Of a stretch of DNA of 64,000 nucleotides, positions 15,056-23,443 are shown piece by piece. Under the pieces are notes generated by a model. That model ran no database searches. It saw only the letters and a list, made by a program, of their open reading frames with translations, and was not told the origin of the DNA. This DNA comes from Candidatus Uhrbacteria bacterium (GTDB lineage Bacteria; Patescibacteria; ABY1; SG8-24; GWF2-40-263). The first letter of the stretch is position 1. Every line of letters starts with the position of its first letter. The stretch lies in the NCBI GenBank assembly GCA_016205975.1, contig JACQSK010000015.1, positions 1 through 64,000 on the forward strand, given 5' to 3'. Both the position numbers and the translations under genes were made by a program.

Positions 15056-16276
15056 ATGCCAACGCCATTTGAACACGCCATGCATCAGCTCGCACGCGCC
15101 GCGTCGCTCGCTTCCTTCTCTCAAGATTTTCTTGAACGCGTCGCGCACCCCAACCGTCAGATCCGTGTTTCGATTCCGGTGAAGATGGACGACGGAAGCC
15201 TGAAGGTCTATGAGGGGTATCGCGTGCAGTTCAACAATGCGCGCGGGCCCTACAAGGGCGGCATCCGCTATCATCAAGAGACCGACATCGAGGAAGTGAA
15301 GGCGCTCGCGTTTTGGATGGCGCTCAAGTGCGCGGTCGTGAATATTCCGATGGGTGGAGGCAAGGGCGGCGTGAATGTAGATCCCAAGGGGCTCTCCAAG
15401 CGCGAGCTCGAGGCACTGTCGCGAGGGTGGATGCGCGCGCTCGTGGACGTCGTGGGACCGCAAAAAGATGTCCCCGCGCCCGACGTGAACACGACGCCTG
15501 AGATCATGGCGTGGATGGCCGACGAGTTTGGCAAGGCAACAGGGGATACAAGCGGCGCGGTCATCACGGGGAAACCGTTGGAGGCTGGAGGGTCAGAAGG
15601 CCGTGGGACCGCGACCGCGCAAGGAGGGTTCTATGTGTTTGAAGCTCTGAGGGAGAGGCTCGGCCTTCCGGCGTCGTGTCGCGTGGCGATTCATGGATTC
15701 GGCAACGCGGGAGAGCACGCGGCTGACATTTGGAGCAAGGCCGGGCGCAAGGTCGTGGCCGTGTCGGACTCGAAGGCGTGCGTGCGTAACGATGATGGTT
15801 TGGATGTCGTCGCACTTGCTCGGCATAAAAAAGCAACAGGATCTGTCGGCGGGTTTGTCGGCGCCACGACGCTCGCTCCGGAAGAGGTCTTGTACGTCCC
15901 ATGCGACCTCTTGATTCCAGCCGCTCTAGAAAATCAAATCCGCGCGGACAACGTTGCGCGTATCCAAGCCAAAGCGATCCTTGAACTTGCCAATGGTCCC
16001 ACGACTCCGGAGGCAGACGACGCGCTTTTCGCGCGCGGTGTTCCCGTGGTGCCCGACATTCTGGCCAACTCCGGCGGCGTGACCGTCTCGACGTTTGAGT
16101 GGGAACAGAATCTCAAGGGCGAGCACTGGAGCGAGGCAGATGTTTTTGAGAAGTTAAAGGCGATCATGGTGCGCGAGGCCGACGGCATTTTTGTTCGCGC
16201 GCAGTCGCTCCAGAGTGATCTGCGCCGCGCCGCGTTCGTGGTTGCCCTTGAGCGGATCGAGTCGGCTATGGTTTAA
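15056..16276 (+). CDS. gdhA: Glutamate dehydrogenase
   Basis: This enzyme interconverts glutamate with 2-oxoglutarate and ammonium, using NAD(P). The 406-residue protein has the substrate part GPYKGGIRYH, the catalytic-lysine region PMGGGKGGVNVDP, NTTPEIMAWMADEF, and the Rossmann part VAIHGFGNAGEHAADI. It belongs to the Glu/Leu/Phe/Val dehydrogenase family and has the usual length for the hexameric form. The promoter position favours ATG 15056 over ATG 15047. It is the only clear central nitrogen-metabolism gene in the window. Confidence 0.93.
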   Translation: MPTPFEHAMHQLARAASLASFSQDFLERVAHPNRQIRVSIPVKMDDGSLKVYEGYRVQFNNARGPYKGGIRYHQETDIEEVKALAFWMALKCAVVNIPMGGGKGGVNVDPKGLSKRELEALSRGWMRALVDVVGPQKDVPAPDVNTTPEIMAWMADEFGKATGDTSGAVITGKPLEAGGSEGRGTATAQGGFYVFEALRERLGLPASCRVAIHGFGNAGEHAADIWSKAGRKVVAVSDSKACVRNDDGLDVVALARHKKATGSVGGFVGATTLAPEEVLYVPCDLLIPAALENQIRADNVARIQAKAILELANGPTTPEADDALFARGVPVVPDILANSGGVTVSTFEWEQNLKGEHWSEADVFEKLKAIMVREADGIFVRAQSLQSDLRRAAFVVALERIESAMV

Positions 16277-16277
16277 T
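16248..16277 (+). promoter_or_regulatory. leuS promoter inside the gdhA 3' end
   Basis: TTGAGC (16248-16253), 18 bases, TTTAAT (16272-16277), then 9 bases to ATG 16287. This allows leuS to be transcribed from a nearly leaderless mRNA independently of gdhA. Confidence 0.5.
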
Positions 16278-16286
16278 TGATCCGTT

Positions 16287-18602
16287 ATGCCCTACAACCA
16301 TCAAGAGATTGAAAAGAAATGGCAGGATCGCTGGGAAGCGAGCGGGATTTTTCATGCGCATGACGGAGGCGAGAAACAGAAGTTTTACTGTTTGATCGAG
16401 TTTCCCTATCCGTCTGGTGCCGGCCTGCACATCGGGCATCCGCGCAGTTACACGGCGCTCGATGTCGTTGCGCGCAAGAGGCGTCATCAGGGGTATAACG
16501 TCTTGTACCCGATCGGTTGGGATGCGTTTGGACTCCCGACCGAAAATTACGCGATCAAGCACAAACGCAAGCCGCAGGAGGTGACGCTCGAGAACGTCGC
16601 AACGTTCAGGCGCCAGCTCCAGTCGCTCGGGTTTTCTTTTGACTGGTCACGCGAAGTGAACACGACGGATCCCAGCTATTACAAGTGGACGCAGTGGATG
16701 TTCCTTCAGTTTTTCAAGGCCGGACTTGCGTACAAGTCCAAACAGCCGATCAACTGGTGCCTGTCGTGCAAGATCGGACTCGCGAACGAGGAAGTCGTAA
16801 ACGGGAAGTGCGAGCGCTGCGGGGGAGAGACGGAGAAGCGCGACAAGGAGCAGTGGATGATCGCGATTACGAAGTATGCGGAGCGACTCCTTGAAGATCT
16901 CGACGGGGTTGACTATCTCGAGAAGATCAAAACGCAGCAGCGCAACTGGATTGGAAAGAGCGAAGGCGCGGAGATTGATTTTGTGCTCAATGTCCCAGGG
17001 CAAGAATCAGGCAAACAGAAGGTGACCGTCTTTACCACGCGCGCGGACACTATTTTTGGCGCGACGTTCTTGGTGATCTCGCCGGAGGTCGCCAAGCAGT
17101 GGATCGATGTCGGTTGGGTGGCGCCAGCGTCCGTGCGTGAGTATGTGCAGGAGGCGCTCTCTCGCGCCGAGATGGAACGTGCAGCCGAAGGCAAAGAGAA
17201 GACAGGCGTGGACACTCAAATCGTCGCGATCCATCCTGCCAACGGAAAAGCAATCCCCGTGTGGGTCGCCGATTACGTCTTAGGGAGTTACGGGACAGGG
17301 GCGATCATGGCTGTCCCTCAGCACGACGAGCGTGACCGAGCGTTTGCCGAGCAGTTCCGTTTACCGATCGCGGACGAGCCGCTTGCGGCTGTTGATGAAG
17401 TCGTGGAGAAAGTCGGTGGAAAAAAAACCGTGAAGTACAAACTCCGCGACTGGGTGTTTTCGCGACAGCGCTACTGGGGTGAACCGATCCCGCTTGTGTG
17501 GTGTGAGAAACATCAGTGGGTCGCGGTACCCGATGAGCAACTTCCTGTTGTCCTGCCAGAGGTCGAGAAGTACGAACCGACCGATACGGGAGAGTCACCG
17601 CTTGCCGCGATGACCGACTGGGTCAACACGACCTGTCCGACGTGTGGCGGGCCAGCCCGTCGAGAGACGGACACGATGCCTAACTGGGCTGGTTCGAGTT
17701 GGTACTTTTTGCGCTACATCGATGCACACAACGATCAGGCGTTCGCGTCGCGGGACAAGCTCAAGTATTGGATGCCGGTGGATCTCTACAACGGCGGCAA
17801 TGAGCACACGACACTTCACCTGCTGTACTCCCGATTCTGGAACAAGTTTTTATTCGACCAAGGCCACGTCCCAACCAGTGAGCCGTATGCGCGCCGCCAC
17901 AGCCACGGACTCGTGCTTGCAAGCGACGGGATCAAGATGAGCAAGTCCAAAGGAAACGGTGTGGATCCAGATGAGATCATCACCCAGTATGGCGCCGACG
18001 CCCTGCGCATGTATATCCTTTTCATGGGTCCGTTTGAGGAGCCGGTGCCGTGGAGTTTGAACGGGCTTATCGGCGTGCGCCGATTTTTGGATAAGGTTGA
18101 GCGGTATGTACAAGCATGGGTCCCATCGGACCATGATGGCCTATCTGGCGCAGGTCTCTTAGAGCGCAGTCTTAAGAAAATCTCCGACGACATCGAAAGT
18201 TTTAAGTTCAACACAGCCGTGTCCGCCTTCATGTCGCTCTTCAATGCGATCGCCGTGAGTCACATCACGCGCGAGCAGCTCAAAAAGATTCTCGTCGTGC
18301 TTGGACCGTTCGCTCCGCACCTCGCCAACGAGTGCTGGGAGAAAATAGGCGAGGGCGGACTCGTCGAGGAACAGGCCTGGCCAGAGTTCGACGCGCGCCT
18401 TTTGGTTCAAGACGAAATCGAAATAGCGGTGCAGGTGAACGGCAAAGCGCGCGCAACGATTCAAATCTCACCCAACGCTGACGAAGCCGCGGCCAAACAA
18501 CTCGCGCTCGCACAAGAGAAAGTCCAGAAGCACCTGGAAGGCAGGGAGATCGTGCAGATCATCTACGTGCCAGGTCGGATTTTGAACATCGTCATCAAGT
18601 GA
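16287..18602 (+). CDS. leuS: Leucyl-tRNA synthetase, shortened
   Basis: This class I synthetase charges tRNA-Leu. HIGH is at 48-51, KMSKS (GIKMSKSKGN) near 551, and the editing domain is present (FTTRADTIFGATF and QHDERDRAF). The length is 771 residues against about 860 in E. coli. A visible part of the loss is the stretch after DERDRAFAEQF, where only a short VGGKKTVKYKLRDW linker remains before SRQRYWGEP. Cysteine pairs CLSC and CERC (about 152-178) suggest a zinc knuckle. The start is MPYNHQEIEKKWQ, as in the family, without an SD sequence. Confidence 0.95.
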   Translation: MPYNHQEIEKKWQDRWEASGIFHAHDGGEKQKFYCLIEFPYPSGAGLHIGHPRSYTALDVVARKRRHQGYNVLYPIGWDAFGLPTENYAIKHKRKPQEVTLENVATFRRQLQSLGFSFDWSREVNTTDPSYYKWTQWMFLQFFKAGLAYKSKQPINWCLSCKIGLANEEVVNGKCERCGGETEKRDKEQWMIAITKYAERLLEDLDGVDYLEKIKTQQRNWIGKSEGAEIDFVLNVPGQESGKQKVTVFTTRADTIFGATFLVISPEVAKQWIDVGWVAPASVREYVQEALSRAEMERAAEGKEKTGVDTQIVAIHPANGKAIPVWVADYVLGSYGTGAIMAVPQHDERDRAFAEQFRLPIADEPLAAVDEVVEKVGGKKTVKYKLRDWVFSRQRYWGEPIPLVWCEKHQWVAVPDEQLPVVLPEVEKYEPTDTGESPLAAMTDWVNTTCPTCGGPARRETDTMPNWAGSSWYFLRYIDAHNDQAFASRDKLKYWMPVDLYNGGNEHTTLHLLYSRFWNKFLFDQGHVPTSEPYARRHSHGLVLASDGIKMSKSKGNGVDPDEIITQYGADALRMYILFMGPFEEPVPWSLNGLIGVRRFLDKVERYVQAWVPSDHDGLSGAGLLERSLKKISDDIESFKFNTAVSAFMSLFNAIAVSHITREQLKKILVVLGPFAPHLANECWEKIGEGGLVEEQAWPEFDARLLVQDEIEIAVQVNGKARATIQISPNADEAAAKQLALAQEKVQKHLEGREIVQIIYVPGRILNIVIK

Positions 18603-18603
18603 T

Positions 18604-19798
18604 ATGTCTGAGCAGCCACGCTCGTTTCAGGAATACCATACGAAGCGGTTTGCCGCGCCCGAGCTTCCATTGCCGGAGCGCCAACCGGTCCGCGAGGAGT
18701 CGGATGGAATGAAGGTCTTTCAGGCGCATCCTCCTGAGGCGTATATCGCGCATCTTGAGCGCGTGCAGGGAGAAGGGGCGGTTGAGGCCTTTCAACAAGT
18801 TCTCTCCGTGGCTCGTAGCATTCAAGGAGCCGGTGGGCGGGCGCTGCTTGTCGGTGGGTCTGTTCGCGACGAGGTGCTCGGGATGCCTTCAAAAGATTTC
18901 GACATCGAAGTCTACGGGATCGAGCCGTCCAAGCTTGAGTTGCTTTTGGCGCGATGTGGCCGCGTGGATTCTGTGGGCCGGGCGTTCGGGATCCTCAAGT
19001 TGGTTTCAACGGATGGGTTAGATTTGGACTTCTCCATTCCCCGTCGTGATTCTAAAGTGGCGGAAGGTCATAAGGGTTTTGACGTGAACATGGATCCAGA
19101 CATGAGTATCCTGGAAGCCGCCCGAAGGAGAGACTTAAGGGGTTCGTCATCGCCATCTCATGTACGCCGCGCTCTGCCACGATCTCGGCAAACCTCTCAC
19201 GACGAAGTTTGAAGACGGACGATTGCGTTCCAAGGCGCACGAGCCTGCCGGGGAGGAGCCGACCCGAACGCTATTGGCGCGGTTGGGAGTGAAAAAAGAA
19301 GAGATCGATGGGATCGTTGGTTTGGTGAAAGAACATCTCTGGCCGGGAGTGACCTACCGCGCGTTCCAGAAAGGGGAAAAGGTGACCGAAGGCGCTTTCC
19401 ATCGTCTTGCCAAGCGTCTTGCTCCCGCCACCATTGAAGATCTGACGTACGTCATGGAGGCGGACGCCGGAGGACGCGGCCCGTTTCTTCATCCAGATTT
19501 GCCAGACCAACTTCTGCTGCCGTTCCCAGACCAAGCGGGCGCGTGGACGCGAGAGCAAGCTCGAGCGTTTGGCGTAGACCGGACAAAGCCGGCGCCCGTC
19601 CTTCAGGGTCGAGATCTATTAGGACTCGGGTTGAAAGCGGGAACGGCGTTTGGTGAGATCATCGCCCTTGCAGAAGAGCTTCGCGATCGTGGGGTCACAA
19701 GAGAACAGATTTTGTTGCGGCTCGATGGGGTGGCTGGGAGTGACGAAGCGAAACAACGCTTAACGAAAGAGTATGAGCAAAGTGCCGATCAAGGCTAA
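18604..19798 (+). pseudogene. CCA-adding enzyme / poly(A) polymerase family gene, internally deleted and frameshifted
   Basis: Two overlapping frames together resemble a class II tRNA nucleotidyltransferase with a C-terminal HD domain. The first (18604-19212) has the head: LLVGGSVRDEVLG and the metal-binding DFDIEV, then DFSIPRRDSKVAEGHKGF and EAARRRDL. The second (19160-19798) has YAALCHDLGKP and the rest of the HD domain. In intact relatives a neck/body region of well over 100 residues lies between ARRRDL and the HD motif. Here the two meet directly near 19140-19160 and in different frames. The product cannot be a normal CCA-adding enzyme. An assembly error at this point is the main alternative. 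It lies between leuS and the Nudix gene, overlapping the latter by 26 bases. Confidence 0.7.
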
Positions 19799-20342
19799 AA
19801 AAGTTTTTGACGGCGTGATCTTCGACGTCTACCAGTGGCCTCAGAAAATGTTCGACGGGACTGAGCAGACGTTCGAGCGGCTCAAACGTCAGGACACGGC
19901 AGAGATGATCGTCACCCAGGGTGATCGCATCTTGATTCAGGCGGAAGAGCAGCCGGATCGCGCGCCGTTCCTCACGTTTCCCGGCGGGAGAGTCGAGGAC
20001 AGGGAAGAGCCGCTTGCGGCCGCCAAGCGGGAACTCCTGGAGGAGACGGGTTTTGTTTCAGATGCATGGACATTGCATCAGGCCGTGATGCCCTTGGTAA
20101 AAATCGACTGGACGGTTTATCTGTTCATCGCCCAAGAAGCGCGTCAGGTGCAAGAACCGCATCTGGACGCGGGGGAAAAGATTTCTGTGCGGTGGGTGAC
20201 GTTCGATGCATTTCTCGATCTCGCTGACTCGGGGGAGCTCACGTACTTTCTCGAACCGTTCCGCACCGAGCTCGTCCGCGCCAAGTATCACGCCCCGAGT
20301 CGGGAGGCGTTGCGGCGAAAATTATTCACAGAATCGCCTTGA
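19773..20342 (+). CDS. Nudix hydrolase
   Basis: This 189-residue protein carries the complete Nudix box, starting GGRVEDREEPLAAAKRE and followed by LLEETGF (about 71-93), which binds the metal and hydrolyses a nucleoside diphosphate linked to another group. The arrangement (an N-terminal beta part with VFDGVIFDVYQWPQKMFDG) resembles ADP-ribose or nucleoside-diphosphate-sugar pyrophosphatases, but the substrate is not certain. It overlaps the preceding damaged gene by 26 bases and probably shares its transcript from leuS. Confidence 0.85.
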   Translation: MSKVPIKAKKVFDGVIFDVYQWPQKMFDGTEQTFERLKRQDTAEMIVTQGDRILIQAEEQPDRAPFLTFPGGRVEDREEPLAAAKRELLEETGFVSDAWTLHQAVMPLVKIDWTVYLFIAQEARQVQEPHLDAGEKISVRWVTFDAFLDLADSGELTYFLEPFRTELVRAKYHAPSREALRRKLFTESP

Positions 20343-20375
20343 CGCTCAATTCGTTTTGTGATGGAATAGGTCTAG

Positions 20376-20409
20376 GCAGGTGAGGGTTTCCCTTCATTCT
20401 GTTGTCAAA
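20376..20409 (+). repeat. Segment complementary to the tRNA-like element, halves in swapped order
   Basis: GCAGGTGAGG (20376-20385) is the exact reverse complement of 20501-20510, and CTGTTGTCAAA (20399-20409) is the exact reverse complement of 20511-20521. The two targets are adjacent in the tRNA-like element, covering its D-arm 3' strand and the anticodon region. The two complements lie 13 bases apart and in an order that makes the pairings cross. Confidence 0.6.
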
Positions 20410-20478
20410 TAAATTCCTCCAACTAAAAGGCCGCTTGGTCTTTGGCGTTGGGGGTTTTTATTTATCCCGGATCAACAC

Positions 20479-20554
20479 GGGCTCGTGGAGGTAATGGTAA
20501 CCTCACCTGCTTTGACAACAGAAGTTGCCGGTTCGAATCCGGTCGGGTCCACCA
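20479..20554 (+). tRNA. tRNA-like gene, anticodon uncertain
   Basis: This is a 76-base element with a paired acceptor stem (GGGCTCG with CGGGTCC, two G-U pairs), a D-arm (GAGG/CCTC with GG in the loop), a T-arm with GGTTCGAATCC and an encoded CCA end. The anticodon arm is poor. By position it would read CCTGC-TTTGACA-ACAGA with mismatched top and bottom pairs and anticodon TGA. Shifting the register by one gives CTTTGAC, a loop like that of tRNA-Gln (TTG), but with an even worse stem. It may be a divergent tRNA, a decayed one, or part of another RNA. An upstream segment can pair with the same bases. Confidence 0.45.
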
Positions 20555-20566
20555 TGATCCGGGTCC

Positions 20567-20605
20567 ACACCAAATCCGTCTCACGCGGACGGTTTGGTGT
20601 TTCTG
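20567..20605 (+). terminator. Terminator after the tRNA-like gene
   Basis: ACACCAAA-CCGTC pairs with GACGG-TTTGGTGT, a stem of 13 bp with one bulge, followed by a TTTCTGGAGTTTTC run that is itself repeated twice in tandem (20598-20626). Confidence 0.7.
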
Positions 20606-20655
20606 GAGTTTTCTTTCTGGAGTTTTCTTTTCGACTTTGTTAAGCTCTCCCCACT

Positions 20656-21984
20656 ATGAATCTCGTCATGATAGGAACCGGCTATGTGGGGCTTACCACC
20701 GGCGTTGGGTTTGCCACGCTTGGGCACCAGGTGGCCTGCGTGGATATTGATGCGGGGAAAGTCGCGCGGCTGGATCGCGGGGAGGTCCCCTTTTATGAGC
20801 CGGGCCTTCAGGAGGCTCTGAAACACGTCCAGGAAAAAGGACGCATCTTATTTACGTCTGATTTGAAAAGCGTCATCGGCGGCGCCGAGGTCGTGATGAT
20901 CGCGGTGGGCACGCCGCCCAAGAGTTCGGGCGAGGCGGATTTGACCGCGCTATTTGCCGTGGCAGACCAGATCGGGAGCGTGTTGGATCATGAGGCCGTC
21001 ATCGCGACCAAGAGCACCGTGCCCGTGGGCACCAACCGGATCGTCCTTGCGCGTGTGCGCGAAGCGATGCGCGCGGCCGGACGCGAGGAGCTTACGAGTC
21101 TTATCAACATCGTGTCCATTCCCGAGTTCCTGCGCGAGGGCTCGGCGTTTGAAGATTTTCTGCAGCCGGACCGCCTGGTGATCGGCTCGGACGATCGCGT
21201 CGCGGCACAGATCACCGAGCGCTTGCATCGTGACATCATCGCGCCCAGGGTGATGACCTCGCTTGAATCTGCGGAGCTCATCAAGTACGCGGCCAACGCG
21301 TTTCTCGCCACCAAGATTTCCTTCATCAATGAAATCGCCAACCTCGCCGACCGCGTGGGCGCGGATGTGCGCCACGTCGCCGAGGGTCTCGGGCATGACC
21401 ACCGCATCGGTCCGCATTTTTTGAAAGCGGGCGTGGGATACGGCGGGTCGTGTTTTCCCAAAGACGTTTCCGCGCTCGAGCAAATCTCCGGCGCTCATGG
21501 GTATGCCTTCAAGCTGCTCTCCGCAGTGATCGAAGTGAATAATCGCCAGCGCGAGATGTTTTTTAAGCGCCTGGTGGAAGAGCTTGGTGGCGTGAGAGGG
21601 CGGCGCGTGGCCGTATGGGGGTTGGCCTTCAAAGCGCAGACGGACGATATTCGCGAGTCGGCGGGAATTGAGATCGCCCAGCGGCTGCACGCCACGGGAG
21701 CGGAGCTGTGCGTCTATGACCCGCAAGCGATGAACAACGCGCGCGCGGTCCTGTCGCCGCACGTTGAGTTCGCGCCCACGGCCATGGACGCCGCAGAGGG
21801 CGCGGACGCGCTGGTGGTCCTCACCGAGTGGCCGGAGTTCCGCGAAGTGTCTTTTTCCACGCTGCACGACCGCATGCTCGAACCCAGGATTTTTGACGGC
21901 CGCAACCATCTTGCGGACCTGCATCTGGAGAACCAAGGATTTATCTATCGCGGCGTGGGCTTGGGGAGCTATGCGTCTGCATGA
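20656..21984 (+). CDS. ugd: UDP-glucose 6-dehydrogenase
   Basis: This enzyme oxidises UDP-glucose to UDP-glucuronate with two NAD, feeding surface polysaccharide synthesis. The 442 residues hold the N-terminal NAD motif GTGYVGLTTGVGFA (7-20), the middle dimer helix with KYAANAFLATKISFINE, the catalytic cysteine in GVGYGGSCFPKDV (near 261), and the C-terminal UDP-binding domain. The start at 20656 has a TTAAGC box 10 bases upstream and no SD sequence. It overlaps comEC by 14 bases, so the two are co-transcribed. Confidence 0.93.
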   Translation: MNLVMIGTGYVGLTTGVGFATLGHQVACVDIDAGKVARLDRGEVPFYEPGLQEALKHVQEKGRILFTSDLKSVIGGAEVVMIAVGTPPKSSGEADLTALFAVADQIGSVLDHEAVIATKSTVPVGTNRIVLARVREAMRAAGREELTSLINIVSIPEFLREGSAFEDFLQPDRLVIGSDDRVAAQITERLHRDIIAPRVMTSLESAELIKYAANAFLATKISFINEIANLADRVGADVRHVAEGLGHDHRIGPHFLKAGVGYGGSCFPKDVSALEQISGAHGYAFKLLSAVIEVNNRQREMFFKRLVEELGGVRGRRVAVWGLAFKAQTDDIRESAGIEIAQRLHATGAELCVYDPQAMNNARAVLSPHVEFAPTAMDAAEGADALVVLTEWPEFREVSFSTLHDRMLEPRIFDGRNHLADLHLENQGFIYRGVGLGSYASA

Positions 21985-23443
21985 GGTGCTCAGCTCTCCC
22001 TCTAAGACACTCGCCATTTCGTTGGCGGTGTTTTGTTTTGGCATCCTGCTCGCCCGCGCGGTTCCCGTCTCCTGGTGGCAGGCGTTCTTTCTCTTGGCGG
22101 TTGTGCTGTGTGCGCTGTGTCTGATCGTGAGACGCCGCGAGCTCCGGTTCCTCTTCGCGCTCGCCGCGATTTTTTTCTTCGCCCTGTTCCGCTTCACCTC
22201 CGCCATGACACCGTCCATGGTCCTCTCGCTCGCCGATGTCCCGAGCGCAGCCGCACGCGTGGAAGGCGTTGTCGCGGGACAGGTCGAGCGACGCGCGAAC
22301 ACGACTCGGGTCGTGCTCGAACAAGTCGTGGTCGGTCGTGATGCGCGTGCGGGCAAACTGCTCGTGTGGGCGCCGCTGTATCCGGAGATTCCTTTTGGCG
22401 CGCGCCTGGTGTTCAACTGCCGCATCGCTCCGCCCGAGCCGATCGAAGGATTTGCCTATGACCGGTATCTGGAGAGCCAAGGGATTTTGGCCGTGTGTCT
22501 GCGGCCCGAGTATATCGACGTGATCCCCTCGGAGTCGTTTTCTGTCGTGGGCGCGCTGCTCATGGTGAGAGACGCTGCCGTGCATCGCCTAGAACAGTCG
22601 GTGCCCGAACCGCACGCTTCGTTTCTGACGGGTCTCTTGTTGGGAGGGAGCTCGTCGCTCTCGCGTGAGCTGAAAGACGACTTTGCCGCGACGGGGACCT
22701 CGCACATCCTCGCCGCGTCCGGGTTCAACGTCTCTCTGTTCTCGCTCACGTTCCTTTCGTGGATCCTCACCACCCGCATCGGCCGCCGGCGCGGACTGCT
22801 CTTGGCGACCTTTCTGATCGTGAGCTATGTCCTCATGGCCGGGGCGACGCCCGCGGTGGTGCGTGCCGGGATCATGGGCGGCGTGGTGATCGTGTCCAAG
22901 TGGATTTCGCGCAAAGCGTACCTCGTGAACGTCTTGCTCGCGACCGCGAGCGTGATGCTCCTCATAGACCCGCTCGTCCTGAGCGACGTCGGGTTCCAGC
23001 TTTCGTTTGCGGCGACCGCGGGGATCATCGCCCTGACCGACCGCGTGAGCGAGCGCCTCTCGTTTATTCCAGACCTGTTCGCGCTACGCACATCCTTTGC
23101 CGCGTCGCTGTGTGCCATCCTCGTTACGCTTCCAATCGTGCTCTGGCAGTTCGGCACCGTATCCTTGGTGGCACCATTCGTGAATCTCCTCGTCCTTCCG
23201 CTGGTTCCCTATGCAATGTGGCTGACCCTGCTCGCACTGGGAGCTGTGACTGTTTTTGGAACGCTAGTTCAGGCTGTGTTCATCCCTGCATGGGCCCTGT
23301 CCTCCTTCATGCTCTTTGTCATCTCCGCCTTCGGCGCGCTTCCGTTTGCCCTTGTGGAACCTGCCTATGCACAGATCCTCGCGGCTTTCGTGGCCGCGGT
23401 GCTCGTCGCATTTTTTCTCCGTCATCGCTATGCCTCGCGTTAA
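21971..23443 (+). CDS. comEC: ComEC channel protein (membrane part)
   Basis: ComEC forms the inner-membrane channel for single-stranded DNA in natural transformation. This 490-residue protein has the N-terminal OB-like region (VEGVVAGQVERR) and the Competence domain with many hydrophobic segments, including FLTGLLLGGSSSLSRELKDD and ATGTSHILAASGFNVSL, which are typical of the family. Most ComEC proteins carry the metallo-beta-lactamase domain at the C-terminus. Here it is a separate gene that overlaps by 14 bases. The start at 21971 overlaps ugd. Confidence 0.9.
   Translation: MRLHEVLSSPSKTLAISLAVFCFGILLARAVPVSWWQAFFLLAVVLCALCLIVRRRELRFLFALAAIFFFALFRFTSAMTPSMVLSLADVPSAAARVEGVVAGQVERRANTTRVVLEQVVVGRDARAGKLLVWAPLYPEIPFGARLVFNCRIAPPEPIEGFAYDRYLESQGILAVCLRPEYIDVIPSESFSVVGALLMVRDAAVHRLEQSVPEPHASFLTGLLLGGSSSLSRELKDDFAATGTSHILAASGFNVSLFSLTFLSWILTTRIGRRRGLLLATFLIVSYVLMAGATPAVVRAGIMGGVVIVSKWISRKAYLVNVLLATASVMLLIDPLVLSDVGFQLSFAATAGIIALTDRVSERLSFIPDLFALRTSFAASLCAILVTLPIVLWQFGTVSLVAPFVNLLVLPLVPYAMWLTLLALGAVTVFGTLVQAVFIPAWALSSFMLFVISAFGALPFALVEPAYAQILAAFVAAVLVAFFLRHRYASR

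Noticed and set aside
18600..18602. Recoding of TGA to glycine, as in Gracilibacteria and SR1
   Set aside because: TGA terminates leuS, recQ, trxA and others at the expected lengths, and no in-frame TGA is found in conserved genes.
20376..20521. A stable pseudoknot formed by both upstream complements
   Set aside because: No bases separate the two target halves, so a loop to cross a 10-bp stem is missing; the two pairings can only be alternatives.
20341..20554. Group I intron or split tRNA
   Set aside because: No second half with a matching acceptor stem and no intron core elements were seen upstream.
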